Assembly: GCA_021771035.1 (NCBI GenBank)
Contig: JAETPU010000015.1
Span: 1-59,219, forward strand
From: Marvinbryantia formatexigens
Lineage (GTDB): Bacteria; Bacillota; Clostridia; Oscillospirales; Ruminococcaceae
Length of the DNA stretch: 59,219 nt
Direction: 5' to 3'
Shown here one piece after another: positions 43,977 through 53,164 of this stretch. The position numbers and the translations under genes were made by a program. The first letter of the stretch is position 1. Every line of letters starts with the position of its first letter. The notes beneath the pieces are model-generated. The model ran no database searches and was not told where the DNA came from. It saw only the letters and a list, made by a program, of their open reading frames with translations.

Positions 43977-46442
43977 ATGACGTATACATTAAACACACAG
44001 AACTGCACCGCGGTATTTGACGCTCAGACCGGTGCGCTGCAAACACTGACAGATGCCGAAAACCCCCAGTGCAGCTGGGTGGCCAAGGACGGGCGCTTCG
44101 GCGTGCCGTTTCTCTCCTCCAGCCAGCGTCAGACAAACTTTTTTCCGATTGCCCTTGAGAAGGATGGGGAGGCTCTTTGCGGAAAGTCCCATTCCGGGGT
44201 GAGCGCCATCCGCTGGCAGGCGCAGCAGGGGAGCCTGTGCGCCGAATACCGGGGTTCCACCATGGCGGGGCCGCGCAGCGGTGTGGAGTTGGATTTTAAT
44301 TTCCTGGATTTGCCCGGGGACACGCCCTGGCGCAGCCAGTGTATGCCGTATATCCTGTATACGGATCCCCGGCGCCAGTACGCCTACTTTGTGTTTTCCA
44401 CTGCGGATGAGCGGTATCTGACCCTGTGTGTGGAGGCTCCCTTTGCGGCCTGGCGGATTCTCTACAGCGAGGCCGGCCACAGGATGGTGGGCTTCCAGCT
44501 GCTCAGCCAGGCGGACGATGTGAGAACCCCCGACGGAATCCAGCTTGCCCCTGTGGAGTCGCTGCGGTTTTCCCTGACCCCCTGTAAAACCCCTGCGGAG
44601 TGCTGGAACACCATTTCCCGCCGGCTTGGGATTGCCCCGGTGCTCTTTGAGGTGACGGGCGCGCCCGTGGGAGGTTCCGTCACGTTTTCGCCGGTGGGGG
44701 TCCCCGAAGAGGTGAAGGTCCTGGCTCCGGACAAAAGCTGCCGGAAGCTGGCGCCGGAGCAGAGGAGCCTGACGCTTCGGCAGCCGGGCATCTATGAGCT
44801 GCAAAGCCGCACGGGAGAGCGGGTGCATACCAGCCGTGTGCTGTGCCATGAGGGCTGGCGGACGGTCTATGATAAGGTAAACCGGTTTTACCGGGACCAC
44901 TTCCAGGATGAAAGCGGCGCCTTTTACCGGGTGATCTGGCGGGATACCCTTTCTCCCAAGGGCGGATATACCATGGAAGGCCTGCCCTTTGGGGATATCC
45001 ATACCCCCTATTCCTGCCGCACCGGGGAGTTCGGCGGGTTTGCGGGCTGGGCCATGATCAAAAACGCCCTGCTGTTTGGGGCGCAGGAGGACTTGACGCC
45101 CTCCATTGAGCGCTATCTGCTGAACTGGGCGCTCAACCGGGGACATGAGGATTCGCCCTACCTGGGCTCCGCCTGCCGGCGCCCGCAGAAGTATCTGGGC
45201 CGGGAGTATGGCCCGTGGCACCTGTACCACGAGGTCAACTATCCCCAGCACGAGGCCTTTTTACTGGAGCAGATGCTGGATTATTATGCGGTTTATGCCG
45301 ATGAAAGTATCCTTTGGGATGCCTGTGCCCTGGGCGAACATTTTGTGGCAGAGCATATGGACCCCGACGGAACGGTGATTTGCCAGAACGAGCCGGACGG
45401 CCACCGGGTGGACTACTGTACGGTGCACGTGCCCATTGCCCCGCTGATTCTGCTTTCGGACTGCCTGGAAACGAAGGACGCAGGCAAGGCGCAGTATTTC
45501 CGGGATGCCGCCGTCCGCCTGGCAGACCGGGTGTGCGCGCGGGGCTTTGACTTCCCCACCGAGGGGGAACCCTGCACGGAGGACGGCTCCATGGCCTGCT
45601 CTGCGCTGACGCTTCTTTTGGCCTATACCCGGCTTGAGAAAAAGCCGGAGTATCTGAATACCGCCCGGGAAATCCTGCGTGCCCATGATGTATTGACCCT
45701 CTCGGGCGCGGACTGCCGCATGAACGGCTCCTCCACCCGGTTCTGGGAGACCCAGTATGAGAGCCAGGACTGGGGGCCCTCCATCAACGCGGGCCATGCC
45801 TGGACGCTGTGGATGGCCCAGGCCAAGGCGCTTCTGGCGGGTATCGACGGGGATTATGACCTGCTAAGGGAGGCCTATAACGGTTTTGTCACCAATTTGA
45901 GCAAGGTGGAGCCCTCCGGCGGGATGCCCAGCTGCTTTACCCCGGATCTCATCCCCGGCACGCCCCATCCCCCGCAGGTGTATGGCGTGTCCGGGACTGC
46001 CGGGGAGAGTATGCCGGATCTGCACCTGACCACGTCGGTTTATGCCGGGCGCTATGTCCCCGGAACCTACGCCTGCAGCGGCAATTATCTGCTGATAGCC
46101 GCCCAGCCCACCTTTGCCAGAATGAGCGGGCTGTCCTTTGTAAAAAACCAGGCGGTCAATGGAATTTTTGGGGAAAACCGTTTTACCAGCGCCGCGCCCA
46201 GGCTGGAAACGCTGATCCTGCAGGGGCTTCCGGCCCAGCCGGTGCAGCTGTGCCTGCAGGGGGTAAGGAACCTGGAGCTTATATTGGGCAGTCAAGAGCA
46301 GGCCCAACAGCTTGGCGTATCAGGTGCCCGGACAGTTAACAAAAAGGGCCGCGCTGTGCGGCTCTCCCTGGCGCCCGGCGCCGGGGAACAGACAGTAACC
46401 CTGTGGGCAAACACTGCGGGCGGGGTTATGGGAGAGGAGTAG
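43977..46442 (+). CDS. Large putative (alpha/alpha)6 glycoside hydrolase, family not recognised
   Basis: An 821-residue protein. About the first 330 residues look like beta sandwiches (for example QNCTAVFDAQTGALQTLTD, VEVEL-like strands). The second half (about 340-700) is helical with aromatic, acidic patches such as GEFGGFAGWAMIKNALL, YHEVNYPQHEAFLLEQMLDYY, STRFWETQYESQDWGPSINAGHAW, the pattern of (alpha/alpha)6-barrel glycosidases. A short beta domain ends it. Acidic residues in GEFGGF or ESQDWG are candidate catalysts. No signal peptide. AAAGGAAGG precedes the ATG at 43977. It starts an operon with a LacI regulator, xylulokinase and an alpha-xylosidase, which suggests a xylose-containing substrate. 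The precise family needs a profile search. Confidence 0.6.
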   Translation: MTYTLNTQNCTAVFDAQTGALQTLTDAENPQCSWVAKDGRFGVPFLSSSQRQTNFFPIALEKDGEALCGKSHSGVSAIRWQAQQGSLCAEYRGSTMAGPRSGVELDFNFLDLPGDTPWRSQCMPYILYTDPRRQYAYFVFSTADERYLTLCVEAPFAAWRILYSEAGHRMVGFQLLSQADDVRTPDGIQLAPVESLRFSLTPCKTPAECWNTISRRLGIAPVLFEVTGAPVGGSVTFSPVGVPEEVKVLAPDKSCRKLAPEQRSLTLRQPGIYELQSRTGERVHTSRVLCHEGWRTVYDKVNRFYRDHFQDESGAFYRVIWRDTLSPKGGYTMEGLPFGDIHTPYSCRTGEFGGFAGWAMIKNALLFGAQEDLTPSIERYLLNWALNRGHEDSPYLGSACRRPQKYLGREYGPWHLYHEVNYPQHEAFLLEQMLDYYAVYADESILWDACALGEHFVAEHMDPDGTVICQNEPDGHRVDYCTVHVPIAPLILLSDCLETKDAGKAQYFRDAAVRLADRVCARGFDFPTEGEPCTEDGSMACSALTLLLAYTRLEKKPEYLNTAREILRAHDVLTLSGADCRMNGSSTRFWETQYESQDWGPSINAGHAWTLWMAQAKALLAGIDGDYDLLREAYNGFVTNLSKVEPSGGMPSCFTPDLIPGTPHPPQVYGVSGTAGESMPDLHLTTSVYAGRYVPGTYACSGNYLLIAAQPTFARMSGLSFVKNQAVNGIFGENRFTSAAPRLETLILQGLPAQPVQLCLQGVRNLELILGSQEQAQQLGVSGARTVNKKGRAVRLSLAPGAGEQTVTLWANTAGGVMGEE

Positions 46443-46445
46443 AGG

Positions 46446-47471
46446 ATGGCAGTTACCATTAAGGATATCGCAGCGATTGCCAATGTCTCCAGGGGAACCG
46501 TGGACCGGGCGCTGAACAACCGGGCCGGGGTGAACGCGGACGTGGCAAAGCGGATTCTCAAAATTGCCGCAGATTTGGGCTACCGCCCCAACAAGGCGGG
46601 CAAGGCCCTTGCCGCACGCAAAAAATCTACGGTGATTGGGGTGATGCTCCCCAGTATTGGAAACCGCTTTTATGATGAGGTGATTGCGGGCATTTACCGG
46701 GCCCAGCAGGAATTTGCCGACTATGGGCTCAAGGTGATTCTCAGGCAGTATAAGGGCTATTCCACCCAGCGGCAGCTGCAGATGATTGAAGAGCTCGAGC
46801 AGGAGAATATCAACGCCCTGTGCCTGGTGCCCATCGATCACAGGAGCATCCGGGAGAAAATCGGAGAGCTGCGGGAGCGCCAGATCCCGGTTGTCGCCAT
46901 CAACTCCGATCTTCCGGATTCCGACAGGCTGTGCTTTGTGGGAAACGATTATTTGAAAAGCGGGCGTACGGCGGCCGGGCTTCTGGGGCTGATGACCGGA
47001 GGGAAAGCCAATGTGCTGTTGGTGACGGGTTCCATCCATATGCTGGGGCACAACCAGCGCATCACCGGCTTTCGCCAGAGTACCAAGGAGGAATTCCCCA
47101 ACATTCGGGTGGCGGATATCGTGGCCTGCAATGATGACAATGAAACCGCCTACCATGAGGTGCTGACCTCCCTGCGCGCCCATCCCCAGGTGGACAGCCT
47201 GTTTTTGGTGGCCGGCGGACAGCAGGGGGCGGCTCAGGCCCTGCGGGAATTGGGCCTGGAGCAAAAAATCCGCGTGGTGTGCTATGACGACACCGAGCCC
47301 AATAAGCAGCTGCTGCGGGAGGGGGTCGTCAACGCCGTCATCTGCCAGGAGGCCCTCAAGCAGGGCTATACGCCCATCTATCTGCTATTTGACTACCTCA
47401 TCAATGCGGTGCCGCCCTCTCAGGAGCTGTTTTATACGGACATCGTCATTAAAATAAAGGAAAATATTTAA
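46446..47471 (+). CDS. LacI-family transcriptional regulator
   Basis: A 341-residue regulator: HTH TIKDIAAIANVSRGTVDRALNN (residues 4-25, split here only to name the motif), the hinge helix in LGYRPNKAGKALAARKK, and a periplasmic-binding-protein-like sensor domain (VIGVMLPSIGNRFYDEVIAGI, then LCLVPIDHRSI, ending VLLREGVVNAVICQEALKQGY-like ribose-type motifs). It lies 3 bases after the large glycosidase, so it is co-transcribed. It probably represses the operon until a pentose or xylose-containing inducer binds; the inverted repeat at 47809 may be its operator. Confidence 0.92.
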   Translation: MAVTIKDIAAIANVSRGTVDRALNNRAGVNADVAKRILKIAADLGYRPNKAGKALAARKKSTVIGVMLPSIGNRFYDEVIAGIYRAQQEFADYGLKVILRQYKGYSTQRQLQMIEELEQENINALCLVPIDHRSIREKIGELRERQIPVVAINSDLPDSDRLCFVGNDYLKSGRTAAGLLGLMTGGKANVLLVTGSIHMLGHNQRITGFRQSTKEEFPNIRVADIVACNDDNETAYHEVLTSLRAHPQVDSLFLVAGGQQGAAQALRELGLEQKIRVVCYDDTEPNKQLLREGVVNAVICQEALKQGYTPIYLLFDYLINAVPPSQELFYTDIVIKIKENI

Positions 47472-47808
47472 TGGGCTAATGGGCTGTCAGCGGGCCGTGC
47501 AGCGCGCGGCTGTAGCCGGACGGATAAATTCTAACGGCGAGACTGCGGCTGTCCAATCTGGGTGAAAACCGGCTGGCGCCCTGGCGAAAATCTGGATATG
47601 CCCCGGTTGAAAAAACCACCTGTCCAGGAGCCGCCGCGCGGCGTTTCCCCTGCACATGGCACAGGGTTCCCAAAGGCACAGGGGGGAGCCGGCGGCGCAA
47701 ACACGGCCCCGGATATCGTTTGCTATAATTTTAGAACCCACCGGGACGTTTTGCGCTTGAGCTTGGGCTGAATGCCGGCCGCTGGTTAACCGGCAAGCGA
47801 ACCTCCTT

Positions 47809-47833
47809 CATAATCACGCTTTGCGCGATTATG
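47809..47833. promoter_or_regulatory. Inverted repeat upstream of xylB, possible operator
   Basis: CATAATC (47809-47815) and GATTATG (47827-47833) flank ACGCTTTGCGC, itself nearly symmetric. LacI-type operators are similar in size. The remainder of 47472-47906 holds no supported gene. Confidence 0.5.
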
Positions 47834-47906
47834 ATACCGGGCGGCAACAAAATTCAAATATGATAAAAGCGGCGGCATACGCTACACCGACAAAGGAGTG
47901 TAAGGA

Positions 47907-49430
47907 ATGGAGTATTTAATCGGCCTTGATATTGGAACCTCCGGCACCAAGACGGTGCTCTTCGATACCCAGGGAAATACCGTGGCCAGCGCCACAGAGG
48001 AATATCCTCTCTACCAGCCGCAGAACGGCTGGGCGGAGCAGGATCCCGAGGATTGGTGGAACGCGGCGGTCAAGACGATAAGCCAGGTGCTCTCCCTGAG
48101 CGGGGTGCAGCCGCAGCAGGTGAAGGGCGTGGGTTTGTCCGGACAGATGCACGGGCTGGTGATGCTGGATGAAGCCGGGCAGGTGCTGCGCCGCAGCATC
48201 ATCTGGTGCGATCAGCGCACCGCCAGCCAGTGCGAGGAGATTACCCGCCTGGTGGGGGCCAAGCGCCTGATTGAACTGACGGCCAATCCAGTGCTCACCG
48301 GGTTTACGGCGCCGAAGATTTTATGGGTGCGGGAGCATGAACCCGAAGTCTATGCCAAGTGCCGCCATATCCTTTTGCCCAAGGACTATATCCGCTACCG
48401 CCTCACCGGGCAGTTTGCCACCGACGTCTCCGACGCCTCCGGCATGAGCCTTCTGGATGTGCCCAACCGCTGCTGGTCGATGGAAATTCTAAAAAAGCTG
48501 CAAATCGATCCCTCCATGCTGGCCAAGGTCTATGAATCCTGCGAGTACACCGGCTCCATTACCGGGGAATGCGCAGCGCTGACTGGCCTTGCGGAGGGAA
48601 CGCCTGTGGCGGCGGGAGCCGGGGATAATGCTGCGGCCGCCGTGGGAACCGGTGTTGTCAAGGAGGGGCGCGCCTTCACCACTATCGGAACCTCCGGAGT
48701 AGTGTTTGCCCACACCGACTCCCCGGTTATCGATCCCGAAGGCAGAGTGCATACCTTCTGCTGTGCGGTTCCCGGCTGCTGGCATATGATGGGAGTTACC
48801 CAGGGCGCTGGGCTGTCCTTAAAGTGGCTGCGGGACAACTTCTGTGCCCCGGAATGCCAGACCGCCCAACAGCTGGGTGTGGACCCCTATGTGGTGATGG
48901 ACAGCGAGGCGGCTCAGGTTCCCATCGGGGCGGGAAAACTGCTGTTTTTGCCCTACCTGATGGGAGAGCGCACCCCGCACCTGGATCCGGACTGCCGGGG
49001 CGCCTTCTTTGGGATTTCCGCTATTCATAACCGCCCCAACTTTATCCGAGCCGTGTTGGAGGGCGTGTCCTACTCGCTGCGGGACTGCCTGGAAATCCTG
49101 CGGGGAATGAAGGTCAATCCCAACGAGATGTTCGCCTGCGGCGGCGGGGCCACCAGCCCCCTGTGGCGGCAGATGCTGTGTGATTTGTTCGGCTGCCCGG
49201 TGAAAACCGTCACCTCAAAGGAGGGCCCCGCCCTGGGCGCCGCGATTTTGGCCGGTGTGTGCGCCGGAGTTTATGAGAGCGTTGAGGAGGGCTGCCGGCA
49301 GGCCATCCGGCTGGGGCAGGAGCAGGCTCCGATTGCCGAAAATACGGATGCCTATGAGCCCTTCTACCAGCTGTACCGCAGCCTGTACCCGTCCCTGAAA
49401 GGGGCCTATGGGGCGTTGGCCCGGCTGTAA
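47907..49430 (+). CDS. xylB: Xylulokinase
   Basis: A 507-residue FGGY kinase that phosphorylates D-xylulose to xylulose-5-phosphate for the pentose phosphate pathway. Conserved parts: IGLDIGTSGTKTVLFD (phosphate loop), GVGLSGQMHGLV (xylulose site), IIWCDQRTA, GAGDNAAAAVG with the catalytic-region Asp, and GVSYSLRD plus GGGATSPLWRQM (second FGGY signature). AAAGGAG precedes the ATG at 47907. The operon lacks xylA, so the isomerase must be elsewhere. Confidence 0.93.
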   Translation: MEYLIGLDIGTSGTKTVLFDTQGNTVASATEEYPLYQPQNGWAEQDPEDWWNAAVKTISQVLSLSGVQPQQVKGVGLSGQMHGLVMLDEAGQVLRRSIIWCDQRTASQCEEITRLVGAKRLIELTANPVLTGFTAPKILWVREHEPEVYAKCRHILLPKDYIRYRLTGQFATDVSDASGMSLLDVPNRCWSMEILKKLQIDPSMLAKVYESCEYTGSITGECAALTGLAEGTPVAAGAGDNAAAAVGTGVVKEGRAFTTIGTSGVVFAHTDSPVIDPEGRVHTFCCAVPGCWHMMGVTQGAGLSLKWLRDNFCAPECQTAQQLGVDPYVVMDSEAAQVPIGAGKLLFLPYLMGERTPHLDPDCRGAFFGISAIHNRPNFIRAVLEGVSYSLRDCLEILRGMKVNPNEMFACGGGATSPLWRQMLCDLFGCPVKTVTSKEGPALGAAILAGVCAGVYESVEEGCRQAIRLGQEQAPIAENTDAYEPFYQLYRSLYPSLKGAYGALARL

Positions 49431-49556
49431 GCAGTCTTTTAGGCCAGCGGCAAGAATAGTTAGAAAATAGAATCATAATCGTCGAAAAGCTCAATGAAAC
49501 CGCCTCCGGACGCCTGTTTGCAGGAGGATTTCGGAGAAAAGAAAGGTGGAACAGCC

Positions 49557-51605
49557 ATGATTCGCGCAGAGAAAAACCGCCTGATTTATTGCCATGACAC
49601 CGAGCAGCTTTGGATTGAGCCCTGGGGCAGCGGAATCCGTGTGCGCGGCTCCAAGGGGACGCCCATCGATCCCGATTGCCTGTGGGCGCTTACCGGTGAG
49701 GGAGAGGGGGCCGGAGAAGGCGGCGTTATCATCCGCCAGGAATCCTCCGGCGCCTATTGGGAGCTCATCTATGGCGCCATTACCGCCAGGCTCGATCAGT
49801 ATGGAACCCTCAGCTTTCTGCGGGGAAATACCGTTTTATTGCAGGAGTACCGGCGCACGGTGGAGGAATTTGACCGGGAGCCCTGCATTCCCCTGGGCGT
49901 CGTTTCCAGGGAATATAAGCCGGTTCTGGGAACGGACAGCTATGGGCTGACGGTGCGCTTTGAGCCCAACGACGGGGAAAAGCTCTATGGAATGGGGCAG
50001 TACCAGGAGGGGCTGCTGGATTTAAAGGGCGCAGCCCTGGAGCTGGCCCAGCGCAACTGCCAGGCCAGCGTGCCCTTTTTGGTATCCAGCCGGGGCTACG
50101 GTTTTCTGTGGAATAATCCCGGCATCGGGCGGGTGACCTTTGCCACCAATCTCACCGAGTGGCACCTGGAGAATTCCGGCCAGCTGGACTACTGGATCTG
50201 CACCGGGGAAGCCCCTCGGGAGATTTTAGAGCAGTATGCCCAGGTGACCGGCACGCCGCCTGCGTTCCCGGAGTTTGCAACCGGCTTTTGGCAGTGCAAG
50301 CTGCGCTACCAGACTCAGGAGGAGGTTTTGCAGGTGGCGCGGGAATACCATCGCCGCGGGCTGCCCCTGAGCGCCATTGTCATTGACTTTTTCCACTGGA
50401 CCAACCAGGGAGAGTGGAAATTTGATCCCGAATATTGGCCGGATCCCAAGGCCATGGTGGAGGAACTGGAGGCCATGGGGGTGAAAACCATTGTCTCCGT
50501 GTGGCCTACTGTGGACGAGCACAGTGAAAACTATAAGGAAATGAAGGATTTGGGGTACCTAGTGCAGACGGATCGGGGAGTACGCACCCAAATGACCTTC
50601 TGCGGCAATGAAACCATATTTGACGCCACCAACCCCCAGGCCCGCCGGTATGTATGGGAGAAGGTGAAGGCCAACTATTTCGACTTGGGCGTCCACCAGT
50701 TCTGGCTGGATGTTGCGGAGCCGGAATACGCCGTACAGGACTTTGACAACTACCGTTATCATATGGGCCCCAACCTGAAGGTGGGCAACAGCTTCCCCAT
50801 GTGGTATGCCAAGGGCTTTTATGACGGCCTGAAGGAGGCCGGGGAGAAGGAAATCGTCAATTTAACCCGGTGCGCCTGGGCAGGAAGCCAGCGCTACGGC
50901 GTACTGGCCTGGTCCGGGGATGTGTATTCCAGCTTTGGGACGCTGCGCCGTCAGATTCCGGCGGGACTGAATATGGGAATGGCGGGCATCCCCTGGTGGA
51001 CCACGGATGTGGGCGGCTTCCGGGGCGGCAATATTGAGGATCCCCATTTCCAGGAGTGCCTGATCCGCTGGTTCCAGTTTGCCGTGTTCACGCCGGTATT
51101 GCGCCTGCATGGCACCCGGATGCCGGATAAAGCGCCTCTCTCGGATAAAGTGGGCGGCGGGATGTGCGCCAGCGGCGCCGACAACGAACTGTGGAGCTAT
51201 GGCGAGGGGGTCTATGCGGTTTTGCGGGATTACCTGCTTTTGCGGGAGGCCCTGCGGCCCTATGTGTCCCGGCTCATGCACAAGGCCCACGAAACCGGCG
51301 CGCCCCTGATGCGCCCGCTGTTTTATGAGTTCCCCGAGGACGAAAAGGCCTGGAACTATGAGGACAGCTACTTGTTCGGCCCCCAGCTGCTGGTGGCCCC
51401 TATTTTGGAGGAAAATTCCCGCAGCAGGAGAGTGTACCTGCCCTATGGCGCCCAGTGGACGGATATTTGGAGCGAGACGGTGTACTCCGGCGGCCAGACT
51501 GTGGAGGTTCAGGCGGATATTCAGCGGATACCGGTCTTTATCCGGGATGACAGCCCCTTAAAGGAAGTATTTCACCAGTGGAAGCTGCAGACTCAGCCGG
51601 ACTGA
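49557..51605 (+). CDS. GH31 alpha-xylosidase-type enzyme (YicI-like)
   Basis: A 682-residue GH31 hydrolase. The N-terminal beta-sandwich leads to the barrel with AIVIDFFHWTNQGEWKFDP, the nucleophile in FWLDVAEPEY (Asp385) and the acid/base in AWSGDVYSSF (Asp455), then GIPWWTTDVGGF and the HGTRMP loop. The FHWxxxGEWKFDP stretch is the pattern of the YicI group, which removes alpha-xylose from xyloglucan fragments; the FG loop would let one tell it from alpha-glucosidases. GAAAGGTGG precedes the ATG at 49557. No signal peptide is seen. Together with xylB it implies intracellular use of isoprimeverose-type units. Confidence 0.88.
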   Translation: MIRAEKNRLIYCHDTEQLWIEPWGSGIRVRGSKGTPIDPDCLWALTGEGEGAGEGGVIIRQESSGAYWELIYGAITARLDQYGTLSFLRGNTVLLQEYRRTVEEFDREPCIPLGVVSREYKPVLGTDSYGLTVRFEPNDGEKLYGMGQYQEGLLDLKGAALELAQRNCQASVPFLVSSRGYGFLWNNPGIGRVTFATNLTEWHLENSGQLDYWICTGEAPREILEQYAQVTGTPPAFPEFATGFWQCKLRYQTQEEVLQVAREYHRRGLPLSAIVIDFFHWTNQGEWKFDPEYWPDPKAMVEELEAMGVKTIVSVWPTVDEHSENYKEMKDLGYLVQTDRGVRTQMTFCGNETIFDATNPQARRYVWEKVKANYFDLGVHQFWLDVAEPEYAVQDFDNYRYHMGPNLKVGNSFPMWYAKGFYDGLKEAGEKEIVNLTRCAWAGSQRYGVLAWSGDVYSSFGTLRRQIPAGLNMGMAGIPWWTTDVGGFRGGNIEDPHFQECLIRWFQFAVFTPVLRLHGTRMPDKAPLSDKVGGGMCASGADNELWSYGEGVYAVLRDYLLLREALRPYVSRLMHKAHETGAPLMRPLFYEFPEDEKAWNYEDSYLFGPQLLVAPILEENSRSRRVYLPYGAQWTDIWSETVYSGGQTVEVQADIQRIPVFIRDDSPLKEVFHQWKLQTQPD

Positions 51606-51655
51606 CAGTACGCCAAAGGATGCGCCGCCCGGTTTGGATTGGCTGCAAAAAGCAT

Positions 51656-51686
51656 AGGAGGAGGGCCGGATGGCTCTCCTCTTTTC
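51656..51686 (+). terminator. Terminator of the xyloglucan-type operon
   Basis: AGGAGGAGGGCC (51656-51667), loop GGAT, GGCTCTCCTCTT, then T residues; two G-T pairs. Next, 51687-51990 holds nothing supported. Confidence 0.7.
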
Positions 51687-51991
51687 GATGGCGCATATGG
51701 CTGGGCCCCAGGGCGTAAAAAACGCCTGCCCCGGAGCTGCGGCATCGCGGGAACGGCAGGCACAGGGTTTTCGTCGCCGGGTTGGGCACGGCACAAAGGC
51801 GGAAATGGTCCGATGCTGTTGGAAATGCCATCCGGGAACAGCCGGTTCCGGCAGCCCTCAAGGTCTGGCAGGTCATGCAGAAGATGCGGGTACCGGAAAC
51901 GCCGTTATCTCCTGCATATGCTGAGCAGAGGATGGACACACTGTAAATTTTTGCAGTTTTTCTGCTTTTTCGAAAAATCCAGGGGAGAATG

Positions 51992-52000
51992 TGCTATACT
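51992..52000 (+). promoter_or_regulatory. Extended -10 promoter ahead of membrane-anchored paralogue 1
   Basis: TGCTATACT, a TGn-extended -10 box, about 296 bases before the ATG at 52296. The long, GC-rich leader (52001-52295) shows no known riboswitch to me. Confidence 0.45.
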
Positions 52001-52295
52001 GTTCGTACAATGCACAGCTGTCCGCAGGCTTTTGCCTGCCTGAGTAAGCCCAAAAGCCGCCTGGTGCCTGGATGGAATCGTGTACACGGGTGCGGCGTTT
52101 GGGACAAACAGGATACAGGCGGCCTGGCGTCCTGTGAGTCTCTGCCGATGGCATTGTGCTCATGGGCCGGGATGGTATGGTATGGCTGGTGCGCAGGCTC
52201 TGCCGGACGGCGGAGCTTGTCAAAAAACGGGTGAAGAGGGGAACCCCCTAACCGAAACCAATGCAGCGGAGCGCCGCGGAAAGGGATCAAGATTC

Positions 52296-52979
52296 ATGCA
52301 GGTACAAGTGAAAACGGGACGGCGCTGGCTGGCAGTGGGATTCATCCTGCTGATACTGTGCTGTACAGTGGGGCTGGCCCTTGCTGTGACAGCCGCGTCC
52401 AATACCAAAATTTCCTCCAGCCAGGAGGATTATCCGGTGCTGCCCCAGGGGCCTGCGTCCTCCGGCATCATGGATTTTAACCTGGGAATGATGAGCTATC
52501 TCTCCGATTCCATTGTGGTGGCCCAGGTGCAGGAGCTTCTACCCCAGCGGGACAGCAATAGGGCGGATAACTCCTCCTCGCTGGATTTTTTGTTCCAGAA
52601 TAAGCTGGGCGGCAAGCAAAAGCCCCAGGAGTACCCAGTTAAACTAAAAATCCAAAAGAATATCAAGGGGGAGGCCCAGCGGGGAGAGACGATTACCCTG
52701 GCCCGTACCGGTTCGCTGGACTATCAGCCCCAGCTCCGCGATGGGGACAGGATGATTCTGTTTTTACAGCGGGACCAGGACGGAGAGTACACGATATTGG
52801 CCCCCCAGCACGGGTACTTCTATGTGGCACAGGATGAAAAGGTATACCCAGCCCTTCCCGCCTCAGATTTACAGGAGACCTCCGGCATGAAGGTGAACGC
52901 CTTCGCCAGGGAGGTGAAAACCAGGGGACGCAGCTTCGCCATGGGGTATGTGGGCTACCGGGTTTTAATGGGCGCATAG
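52296..52979 (+). CDS. Membrane-anchored paralogue 1 with SSQxDYPVL motif
   Basis: A 227-residue protein with an N-terminal membrane helix (about 11-34), then a juxtamembrane SSSQEDYPVLP (about 40-50) and a beta-rich outer domain. Shared with three paralogues: LSDSIVVAQVQE, VKLKIQKNIKG, YQPQLRDGDRMILFLQ, YFYVAQDEKVYPA and ETSGMKVNAFAREV. The pattern of a first strand with SDxVVxAxV, a central strand ending in xxKG and a late DGDxxILFL resembles NTR/TIMP-type domains, by eye only. It is predicted outside the membrane with its C-terminal part. AAAGGGA precedes the ATG at 52296. It is followed by a terminator and the zinc protease. Function unknown. Confidence 0.75.
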   Translation: MQVQVKTGRRWLAVGFILLILCCTVGLALAVTAASNTKISSSQEDYPVLPQGPASSGIMDFNLGMMSYLSDSIVVAQVQELLPQRDSNRADNSSSLDFLFQNKLGGKQKPQEYPVKLKIQKNIKGEAQRGETITLARTGSLDYQPQLRDGDRMILFLQRDQDGEYTILAPQHGYFYVAQDEKVYPALPASDLQETSGMKVNAFAREVKTRGRSFAMGYVGYRVLMGA

Positions 52980-52999
52980 CGGATTATATTCCTGCAATT

Positions 53000-53033
53000 A
53001 AGCACCGGTTTTTAGGAAACCGGTGCTTATTTT
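53000..53033 (+). terminator. Terminator after paralogue 1
   Basis: AAGCACCGGTTT (53000-53011), loop TTAGG, AAACCGGTGCTT (53017-53028), then ATTTTG. Confidence 0.88.
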
Positions 53034-53067
53034 GTGTCTATTTATACCATATATTGTAGAGTTTATG

Positions 53068-53095
53068 TTGAGAAAATATATCGATAATATATAAT
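53068..53095 (+). promoter_or_regulatory. Promoter of the zinc metalloprotease
   Basis: TTGAGA, 16 bases, TATAAT, in a very AT-rich stretch, 69 bases before the ATG at 53165. Confidence 0.75.
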
Positions 53096-53104
53096 AAAAA
53101 TAAA

Positions 53105-53116
53105 GGAAGATCTTCC
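53105..53116. promoter_or_regulatory. 12-bp palindrome at the protease transcription start
   Basis: GGAAGATCTTCC lies 9 bases after the -10 box, where a repressor would block initiation. It may equally be chance. Confidence 0.4.
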
Positions 53117-53164
53117 AATTCAAAACGGTGTTGTGTTGGTGTGAATGAGAAGAAAAGGAAGAAC

